NCBI GenBank assembly: GCA_023380675.1
Contig: JAMCRS010000293.1
Coordinates: 1 to 10,889 of the forward strand
DNA from: Chloroflexota bacterium
GTDB lineage: Bacteria > Chloroflexota > Anaerolineae > UBA4142
DNA: 10,889 bases
Direction of reading: 5' to 3'
The notes beneath the pieces are model-generated. The model did no database searches. It saw only the letters and a list, made by a program, of their open reading frames with translations, and was not told the DNA's origin. This document shows, piece by piece, positions 1 through 4,914 of the stretch. The position numbers were made by a program, and so were the translations under genes. How positions within the stretch are numbered: the stretch's first letter is position 1; each line of letters opens with the position of its first letter.

Positions 1-2
1 TC

Positions 3-101
3 AGACTGGGATGGACTAATCTCCCTGAAGCGCGGCGCTATTTCGACGCTCATCCGGCCAAGGCGCAGCAGCTTGTCCTACGCAGGTTGTCTGACTTTTG
101 A
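3..101 (+). CDS. C-terminal end of an unidentified protein (partial)
   Basis: The frame beginning at base 3 is open from the window edge to a TGA at 99-101 and gives 32 residues starting RLGWTNLPEARRYF and ending LVLRRLSDF. The composition (Leu/Arg/Ala with a few aromatics, amphipathic spacing) looks like a genuine helical C-terminus, while the other two + frames either stop early or are rich in Ser and Arg as shadow frames are. I do not recognise the family, and 32 residues are too few to assign a function. The protein begins left of the window. The next gene starts 360 bases away, so there is no evidence of co-transcription. Confidence 0.45.
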   Translation, partial: RLGWTNLPEARRYFDAHPAKAQQLVLRRLSDF

Positions 102-460
102 GAAGCCGTGTGTCAAGACCTATTTGTAAATGCAGTCACAAGATCAGGCGCACACTGTGACGGCGTCTCCCTTCGCGCTCGCCGGCCGGGCGGAGTTCTC
201 CGCCGCCCCAATTCGCTAACGTTCGGTCGCTCTACTCTCACGTCCGAACCCGCTTCGCGACTCGATTCAACAGCGTTGTACAATGATACGAAAAGCGGGA
301 CGCACCAAGTTTCAGCCTGCCGGTCATTCATACATTTTTTTCATTGACACGCTCTTGCCGTAAGCGCAAGCCGCGGGGCAAGCGTATGCTAACAATGTCG
401 ATTAACACAGAGTTACTCGGCGCCCGCTCCGGCGGGCAATGTGGTCTCAGGGGACGAAAT
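102..460 (+). other. 359-bp intergenic region / leader of the ZIP gene
   Basis: No credible gene lies here; the short open frames on both strands are low-quality. Visible structure: a palindrome GGCGGAG-TT-CTCCGCC at 189-204; a TACAAT hexamer at 279-284 that could be a -10 box but lacks a good -35; seven T at 335-341; TTGACA at 344-349, a perfect -35 hexamer without a good -10 at the usual distance; and a tight hairpin GCCCGC-tccg-GCGGGC at 422-437 about 11 bases ahead of the Shine-Dalgarno sequence. I cannot match the leader to a known metal riboswitch. Confidence 0.4.
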
Positions 461-463
461 ATG
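449..463 (+). promoter_or_regulatory. Ribosome binding site fixing the ZIP start
   Basis: AGGGGA at 449-454 stands 6 bases before the ATG at 461. The frame stays open upstream to base 344, but that would add 39 residues that are polar and basic, unlike a ZIP N-terminus. The codon at 344 is a TTG lying inside a TTGACA hexamer. The Shine-Dalgarno sequence and the immediate start of a membrane helix both favour 461. Confidence 0.75.
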
Positions 464-1249
464 AATTTGCAGGAAACGGTACTGCTCGGCGCGATTGCCG
501 GCCTCACGATCTATCTGGGCCTGCCCTTGGGCCGGATCGAACGTGTCTCCGACCGGATACGGTCCTTTCTGACCGGCACCTCGGTCGGAATTCTGCTCTT
601 TCTGTTCTTCGACATCTTTGAAAACATACAAGCACCGATCAATGAGGCGGTGCTGAACGCGGCCGGCGGCCGCGGCTCGACGGCCGAGGCCGCTGGACTG
701 GTCGCCGTGTTCGTGCTGGGGCTGGGCGCCGGTCTGATCGGATTGGTGTTTTTCGAATCGCGTTTTTTGCACGCTGGCCAGCCAGCCGGCCAGGCGATCT
801 CGCCCGGCCGGCTGTCCATGATGATCGCCGCGGGGCTGGGTCTGCACAACTTTTCGGAAGGGCTCGCCATCGGCCAATCGGCGGGGACGGGACGGCTTGC
901 GCTTGCGGCGCTTTTGATCGTCGGGTTCGGGCTGCACAATGCGACGGAAGGCTTTGGAATCGTGGGACCGCTTGCCGGCACTCGGCCGTCGTGGACTTTT
1001 CTCGGCATCGCCGGACTCGTGGGAGGTGGACCCACATTCGTCGGCACCATCGTAGGTTACACCTTTGTCTCTACGAGCCTGTCAGTGCTTTTTCTCTCTG
1101 TTGCCGCCGGCGCGATCATCTACGTCGTCGGCGAGCTCTACTACGTGGCGCGATACGCCGGCCTCAAGCAAACGGCGATGTGGGGACTCGTCGTCGGGTT
1201 TCTCGTCGCGTTTGGCACCGATCTTGTCCTCGCGTTGGCCGGGGCTTGA
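461..1249 (+). CDS. ZIP-family divalent metal transporter
   Basis: This 262-residue integral membrane protein should move divalent metal such as zinc, iron or manganese across the cytoplasmic membrane, inward in most ZIP proteins. The sequence alternates long hydrophobic helices with short loops, about eight segments. The two family signatures are clear: H-N-F-S-E-G at 129-134 in the fourth helix and H-N-A-T-E-G at 159-164 in the fifth. These supply the His, Asn and Glu of the binuclear metal site; Asp51 and Glu225 are further acidic residues within helices. The length matches short bacterial ZIPs. The His-rich cytoplasmic loop between helices 3 and 4 of many ZIPs is missing: residues 100-118 hold a single His. 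The gene stands alone, with a long leader and its own terminator. Family certain; metal specificity unknown. Confidence 0.9.
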   Translation: MNLQETVLLGAIAGLTIYLGLPLGRIERVSDRIRSFLTGTSVGILLFLFFDIFENIQAPINEAVLNAAGGRGSTAEAAGLVAVFVLGLGAGLIGLVFFESRFLHAGQPAGQAISPGRLSMMIAAGLGLHNFSEGLAIGQSAGTGRLALAALLIVGFGLHNATEGFGIVGPLAGTRPSWTFLGIAGLVGGGPTFVGTIVGYTFVSTSLSVLFLSVAAGAIIYVVGELYYVARYAGLKQTAMWGLVVGFLVAFGTDLVLALAGA

Positions 1250-1270
1250 TCTCGGCGCTCGTTGTCAGGG

Positions 1271-1303
1271 CGGCTTGTCCGAGTCACGGGCAAGCCGTTT
1301 TCT
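1271..1303 (+). terminator. Intrinsic terminator after the ZIP gene
   Basis: CGGCTTGTCC at 1271-1280 pairs with GGGCAAGCCG at 1288-1297 (10 pairs including one G-U), with a 7-base loop. It is followed directly by TTTTCT from 1298. It lies 22 bases past the ZIP stop codon, on the correct strand. Confidence 0.85.
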
Positions 1304-1382
1304 GTTCCTGGCCGAGGACTCTAGCCCATGCCGCGAACAGGTCTGAACGGAGCGCGCGAGAGAAGCACTGTCACGGTCGCGC

Positions 1383-1488
1383 GATCTGCTACTGAAGCGG
1401 GGCGCGGCTGAACGGCACGCTCGCGGCGCGAACCGCTGCATGAGACGAACGAGTGATTGACACGGGCGTGCTTTTATGAGAAAAGGAC
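1383..1488 (+). pseudogene. Possible decayed end of a GGDEF domain and GGDEF-EAL linker
   Basis: Just before the EAL gene, three-frame reading gives pieces resembling the end of a GGDEF domain. From 1383 one frame reads DLLLKRGAAERHARGANRC, close to the usual LLxRADxAMYxAKxxGxNR ending. A second frame then gives LHET. A third frame, the EAL frame, gives DERVIDTG...EKDLREGIERG, like the MHERVxxRLRLExDLREAIERGE linker of GGDEF-EAL proteins. Stop codons at 1441 and 1477 and at least two frame changes separate the pieces. The similarity is judged from memory without alignment, so this is a tentative call. Confidence 0.4.
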
Positions 1489-2256
1489 TTGCGGGAGGGG
1501 ATCGAGCGCGGTCAACTGCGGGTCCACTATCAACCCATCGTCGCGATGAAGAGCCGGCGGATCGTCGGATTCGAGGCACTGGTACGGTGGCAGCATCCGC
1601 GCCGCGGCCTGGTCTCGCCAGACGACTTTATCCCCCTCGCCGAAGAAACCGGGCTGATCATTCCGCTCGGACGTTGGGTGCTGCGCGAGGCGTGCCAACA
1701 GATGCGAGCATGGCAGACCCAGTATCCCGCCGACCGGCTCACGGTCAGCGTGAATCTCTCCGCCAAGCAGTTCGCACAGCCGGACCTCGTTGCAGAAATC
1801 GAGGCGACGCTGGCCGAGACCGCGCTGCCCGGGCACAATCTAAGGCTGGAAGTAACGGAGAGCTCGATCCTCGAGGACACGGACGGGGTCGCGCGTTTGC
1901 TCCGACGGCTGCGGACGCTCGGAGTGGGCGTGCACATAGACGATTTCGGGACCGGTTATTCATCGCTCAGCCGCTTGCAGCGACTGCCGATCGACACGCT
2001 CAAGATCGATCGAATGTTCATGCGCAAGACAGATGGACGGATCGCCGGCATGGTGCCGGCCATCGCGGCGCTGGCGCACGACCTGGGCATGGCAGTGATC
2101 GTAGAGGGGATCGAGACTCAGGAGCAGGTAACGTTCCTCAGCAAGCTGGGCTGCGAATACGGACAGGGCTATTACTTTAGCTGGCCGGTCGAATGCGAGG
2201 CGGCGACCGCGTTGCTCGCGGAACAGCACAGCCTGAAAACGATCCCCGCCCGCTGA
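1489..2256 (+). CDS. EAL-domain cyclic-di-GMP phosphodiesterase
   Basis: The 255-residue protein is essentially one EAL domain, which hydrolyses c-di-GMP to pGpG and so lowers this second messenger. All catalytic signatures are present: E-A-L at 29-31, N89 in VNLSAKQF, E121 and E124 in LEVTES, the DDFGTGYSSL loop at 151-160, K172 in LKID, E206 in VEGIE and Q226 in GQGYYFSWP. An active enzyme is therefore expected. The frame opens right after a TGA at 1477-1479. The only workable start near the domain edge is TTG at 1489, and AAGGA at 1483-1487 is too close to act as a normal ribosome site. There is no sensor, GGDEF or membrane part, and upstream DNA looks like the wreck of one. Either this is a minimal soluble EAL protein or the tail of a broken GGDEF-EAL gene. 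The domain call is firm; its expression is doubtful. Confidence 0.82.
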   Translation: MREGIERGQLRVHYQPIVAMKSRRIVGFEALVRWQHPRRGLVSPDDFIPLAEETGLIIPLGRWVLREACQQMRAWQTQYPADRLTVSVNLSAKQFAQPDLVAEIEATLAETALPGHNLRLEVTESSILEDTDGVARLLRRLRTLGVGVHIDDFGTGYSSLSRLQRLPIDTLKIDRMFMRKTDGRIAGMVPAIAALAHDLGMAVIVEGIETQEQVTFLSKLGCEYGQGYYFSWPVECEAATALLAEQHSLKTIPAR

Positions 2257-2270
2257 CAACAGCACAGCCT
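2222..2270 (+). repeat. 13-bp perfect direct repeat across the EAL stop codon
   Basis: AACAGCACAGCCT occurs at 2222-2234, inside the last codons of the EAL gene, and again at 2258-2270, two bases after the stop; the period is 36 bases. It may be the scar of a small duplication or slippage event. Confidence 0.6.
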
Positions 2271-2361
2271 CTGCGCCGCGCGCGATCTCTCTGTTCTTCA
2301 CCCCTCAATGCGCCGCTGGATCCTCACGCCGAGTACGCGTCCTCTGCCCGCGCAACCACGA

Positions 2362-2392
2362 TTTAGGCGCTTTGCGTTCCTTATGCTATAAT
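2362..2392 (+). promoter_or_regulatory. Extended -10 promoter of the lipoprotein gene
   Basis: TG-C-TATAAT at 2384-2392 is a perfect -10 hexamer (2387-2392) with the extended -10 TGN motif. The -35 region is weak; TTTAGG at 2362-2367 with a 19-base spacer is the best candidate, as is usual with extended -10 promoters. Transcription would begin near 2399, leaving a leader of about 25 bases that contains AGGAGA at 2408-2413. Confidence 0.7.
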
Positions 2393-2423
2393 GAACAAAG
2401 ATTCTTTAGGAGACTCATTTCGG

Positions 2424-3070
2424 ATGTATTTGAAGAAATGGGCAGGAACGCTTGCGCTCGCCGCCGCCGTATTCACCGGAGCGTTCGCTTGCAGGACTGC
2501 CGACGTACTAGTCGCCGAGCAAGCCACGGTCACTCCGACACGGACCCCGCGACCGACCCGAACGCCAATCCCAACCGCAACAGACACGCCTGTTCCCACC
2601 GACACCCCAACGCCTGAGCCTACTGCCACGTCCACTCGACGGCCAACCGTGCGCCCGACCCCAAGGCCGCCTACCGAGGTGCCGGCGCCGGTCGTCGTCG
2701 CGCCGACTACATCGCCGTTCGAGTTTCACGTGAACCCGCCTTTCCCCTGCGAGCACTCTGGGCTGACGTATCTCAAGGGCACCGTATACCTCGACAAGAA
2801 CGACCCTACCAACGTCTACGTCGGCGCCATCGTCGCATTGGGTCCGCCTGACGGTTCCACGATCTACGACAGACAAAAAACAAAGACCTCGGTCAGTATG
2901 CGTTCATCCTGTCCCAACCGGGCCACGGCACCGTGGGGAATTATGGGCTCTGGCTAATAACGCCATCAGATGTTCGAAAATCAGACATCGGCGGTCCGAT
3001 CAATACGAATGACCTACCTGCGGATGATCCTGCTTCCTGCTGGGCGAGTGGCGTGGATTTCTGGAAATAG
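2424..3070 (+). CDS. Secreted lipoprotein with Thr/Pro-rich linker, frame broken at an A6 run
   Basis: Start at ATG 2424: AGGAGA stands 10 bases before it, and the earlier in-frame ATG at 2391 lies inside the -10 box. Residues 1-22 form a lipoprotein signal peptide (two Lys, then an Ala/Leu-rich core) ending in a lipobox with Cys23, so the mature protein is lipid-anchored outside the membrane. Residues about 35-95 are a Thr/Pro linker. A beta-sandwich-like domain follows, with PFPCEHSG and LKGTVYLD. As sequenced the frame ends at 2957 with a basic, unstructured tail. One base added in the A6 run at 2875-2880 instead yields NKDLGQYAFILSQ onward to DPASCWASGVDFWK and a TAG at 3068-3070. This restores strand-like sequence and a second Cys that could bond with the first; total about 215 residues. 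It resembles the carboxypeptidase-regulatory-like domains of Chloroflexota surface proteins. Ligand unknown. Confidence 0.75.
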
Positions 3071-3220
3071 ACGCATAAAAAGAAACGCGGCGCCCTGGGC
3101 CGACCGGGCGCACGTGAGCTCGGTTCGATCAAATTCGATCTGCGTCGCACCCTTTCGATAGTGCTTACGAAAGATGTGCTCAACCAATCGCGAGTATCTA
3201 TTCTCCGCCTTTTCAGCCAT
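3014..3220 (-). pseudogene. N-terminal fragment of a probable restriction endonuclease
   Basis: The reading frame starts at ATG 3220, 15 bases after the methyltransferase stop, with GGGAG at 3231-3235 ten bases ahead. Residues 1-37 (MAEKAENRYSRLVEHIF, then KHYRKGATQIEFDRTEL) match the opening I remember for a group of Type II restriction enzymes paired with SPPY methyltransferases: RY-x-x-LIE-x-x-F, then Y-x-x-G-A-x-x-V/I-x-F-x-R. Family members continue for some 300 residues with an LPKNLGD-like segment. Here the sequence after about residue 37 (base 3110) becomes antisense of the terminator and lipoprotein tail and reads as junk to a stop at 3014. The catalytic region is missing, so no active nuclease is expected. 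The gene call rests on position, ribosome site and remembered similarity. Confidence 0.55.
3077..3111. terminator. Half-lost bidirectional terminator between converging genes
   Basis: GCGCCC at 3090-3095 pairs with GGGCGC at 3106-3111. To the left lies AAAAAGAAACGCG (3077-3089), so on the - strand the hairpin is followed by CGCGTTTCTTTTT and may still terminate. For the + strand lipoprotein gene the matching right arm and T-tract are absent: after 3111 the sequence changes abruptly to ACGTGAGCTC. The layout suggests a once symmetric terminator cut at 3111/3112. Confidence 0.5.
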
Positions 3221-3235
3221 TCAATTGCAGCTCCC

Positions 3236-4573
3236 TCAACCCGGCCAACGCAGAACGACGACTTCCTCTCGAAGCTGCTCCTTCGTGGCAGTGGCGAAGC
3301 GGGTGCGAAACAGATCGGTTCGAACGACTTGGTACCCCTGCTCGCGGGCAATGTCGGCCAAGAGTTGTCCGGTGCGAATCATAACTCGAAAGTAGGAAGC
3401 CTGATCGCCTACGACGTACGCCAGTTGGGCGCCCGGGCGAAGAAGAGATCGTAATTCAGCAAGATGCCGAGCCATGCCGCCAAAGTAAAGGAGCGTCACC
3501 TTGCAGTACTGCCTCTCGAAGCCGGAGGTCTTTCCAAGTTCAACTCGGCGTGCCTCGATCGAGTCGGCGATCCGCTGAATTTCGGCATGCCCCTTGATCC
3601 ACTCGTCGTCGGAGTCGTCCTTGAACACTGTACGGGTGTTCGATCGGATCAGCTGCTGCTTGAAGGCCCGCAAGTCAGCCCGAGTGTGGATGAATCCAAG
3701 CAAAACCGACTCTAGACGAGTGGTACGTGTATAGTCTTTCTCGTTCGGGTACGGCGGCGACGTGATCACGGCGGACACTGAACGGGGAGCCACAAGGTGG
3801 CTGATCTCCCGTGCGTCCGTCAGCAAGACGTCTGATCGCGAAAAAGTCTGTCCGCCAACGGATCTCAGGTCCGCGGCTATCCTGTGGACTTGTGCTAGCC
3901 AGGGAGCCACTACCGGGGAGTCTTGCTTTACCTTTCCAATTCCAACCTCGGGTCCGAACCGAAGATTACTAATCGAGTACACGAGCGCGCTGGCAAATGC
4001 CAAAAGGGCGTGCCGGTAGTACGACTCGTGTTGGTGCTCCTTCAAGAGATCCAATAGGACGAGGGCCTTGTGCAATGGCACGGGACTGATAGAATCCTTG
4101 ATCAGAAGGCGATGCGCCTTGGCATCGAGCGAGCGTAAAGGCACCTTGATCGCTTCGTGAAACGGCTCGTCGTCGTTGATCCCTTGCCTGCGCAATAGTC
4201 GCAGCGTTTCATCTGCGACCACGCGAGCGCACGCGATCAACTCGTCCGGATCGATTTCCCAGTCGACTTTGACCGAAGTGGCGAACTGAGCCACTGGGTT
4301 CGCTTCTAAGCCGACGCTCGGAATTCGACGCGCCTTAGCTTCGACAAGCGTGGTGCCGGTACCGCAAAACGGGTCGATCAGGACGTCACTGTCGTCCAGG
4401 CCAAAATCGTCGATGTATCGACGTACCAGATGCGGGGGAAAAGAAAGCACAAACCGGTACCAGTCGTGAAAACGACGGTCTTCCGGTTCCACGCGATTTG
4501 CCAGGCTGTTGCTTTGATGAGTCCGCGCCAGTCCCACGGTCGGAAGCGACAACTGCTCTAGCGCCGATGTCAT
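3236..4573 (-). CDS. DNA methyltransferase (N4-cytosine/N6-adenine type, SPPY motif)
   Basis: This 445-residue enzyme transfers a methyl group from S-adenosylmethionine to an exocyclic amino group in DNA. Motif I, the AdoMet site, is DPFCGTGTT at 67-75, with the acidic VGLEANP following at 87-93. Motif IV, the catalytic motif, is TSPPYPNEKDYTR at 271-283. SPPY is most often seen in N4-cytosine enzymes but does not settle the base. About 195 residues separate the motifs, rich in predicted helix, and probably hold target recognition. Late strands (AYVVGDQ at 385-391) complete the fold. The start at 4573 is chosen because the promoter lies at 4667-4695; the frame is open to 4942, but that 123-residue extension crosses the promoter and the palindromic element. 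CAGGGAAC precedes the ATG. Its partner nuclease survives only as a fragment, so it now acts as an orphan. Confidence 0.88.
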   Translation of the reverse strand: MTSALEQLSLPTVGLARTHQSNSLANRVEPEDRRFHDWYRFVLSFPPHLVRRYIDDFGLDDSDVLIDPFCGTGTTLVEAKARRIPSVGLEANPVAQFATSVKVDWEIDPDELIACARVVADETLRLLRRQGINDDEPFHEAIKVPLRSLDAKAHRLLIKDSISPVPLHKALVLLDLLKEHQHESYYRHALLAFASALVYSISNLRFGPEVGIGKVKQDSPVVAPWLAQVHRIAADLRSVGGQTFSRSDVLLTDAREISHLVAPRSVSAVITSPPYPNEKDYTRTTRLESVLLGFIHTRADLRAFKQQLIRSNTRTVFKDDSDDEWIKGHAEIQRIADSIEARRVELGKTSGFERQYCKVTLLYFGGMARHLAELRSLLRPGAQLAYVVGDQASYFRVMIRTGQLLADIAREQGYQVVRTDLFRTRFATATKEQLREEVVVLRWPG

Positions 4574-4666
4574 GTTCCCTGACACTCTCCCCCCGGCCGT
4601 TCCCACTGCACGACCGGAGGTGGAATTTCTTTGCACGCACCCGTTCTCATTTTGCCCACGCGCTGC

Positions 4667-4695
4667 ATTATAGGGTATCTCTTGGAAATCCACAA
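4667..4695 (-). promoter_or_regulatory. Promoter of the methyltransferase gene
   Basis: Read on the - strand, TTGTGG (4695-4690), a 17-base spacer and a perfect TATAAT (4672-4667) form a sigma-70-type promoter. Transcription would start near 4660, giving a leader of about 86 bases before the ATG at 4573. The -35 matches consensus at only three positions. Confidence 0.65.
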
Positions 4696-4722
4696 CAGAG
4701 AACACCTGGTGATCACCCACAT

Positions 4723-4780
4723 GTAGGGGCGATCCCTTGTGGTCGCCCACAATTGGGCAGGCACAAGGCGCTGCCCCTAC
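4723..4780. repeat. 58-bp palindromic element (REP/MITE-like)
   Basis: The ends are perfect inverted repeats GTAGGGGC (4723-4730) and GCCCCTAC (4773-4780). Inside are two hairpins back to back: GGGCGA (4727-4732) with TCGCCC (4742-4747), and GGGCAG (4755-4760) with CTGCCC (4771-4776), separated by ACAATT. The loops carry related CCTTGTGG and CACAAGGC sequences that are themselves partly complementary, so the whole can fold as one cruciform or as two hairpins. I recall similar GTAGGGGC...GCCCCTAC elements dispersed in several environmental bacterial genomes. No protein is encoded. It lies about 28 bases upstream of the methyltransferase -35. Confidence 0.75.
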
Positions 4781-4914
4781 GCGATGTGTACAATCACCCG
4801 AGAACACGGAAGGCTGGCTCGTACTATGAGCCTTTGCAATGGCGGTGCCATTCGAAAATGGCGCATGCCACGGAAAACGAGGTAAGCGACTGGCGGCTTG
4901 GGACAACTTGCGAG

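Larger units (their letters stand above)
4574..4914 (-). other. 341-bp intergenic region between deacetylase and methyltransferase genes
   Basis: Read on the - strand from the deacetylase stop at 4915: a short hairpin AATGGC-ggt-GCCATT (4838-4852) with no T-tract, the 58-bp palindrome, the promoter, then the methyltransferase leader. A purine-rich stretch (GGGGGGAGAG, about 4585-4594) sits 12-20 bases ahead of the ATG and could aid ribosome loading. ATCACCC occurs on both sides of the palindrome (4712-4718 and 4793-4799). No gene is supported. Confidence 0.5.

Noticed and set aside
135..161. GTCACA...TGTGAC inverted repeat as a CRP/FNR-type operator
   Set aside because: The half-sites are in the opposite order to TGTGA-N6-TCACA and 15 bases apart; six-base matches of this kind occur by chance.
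344..349. TTGACA as the -35 box of the ZIP promoter
   Set aside because: No acceptable -10 lies 15-19 bases downstream; the nearest TATGCT is 35 bases away.
511..1050. Antisense open frames within the ZIP gene
   Set aside because: Pro/Ser/Arg-rich products without motifs, opposite a clearly recognisable transporter.
1457..1480. TTGACA plus TATGAG as a promoter for the EAL gene
   Set aside because: The spacer is only 12 bases and the start codon follows within 9 bases, leaving no room for a normal leader.
2874..2882. Programmed -1 ribosomal frameshift site in the lipoprotein gene
   Set aside because: The zero-frame codons CAA-AAA-ACA do not form the X-XXY-YYZ slippery heptamer, and no strong stem follows at the usual distance; indel, slippage or read error is simpler.
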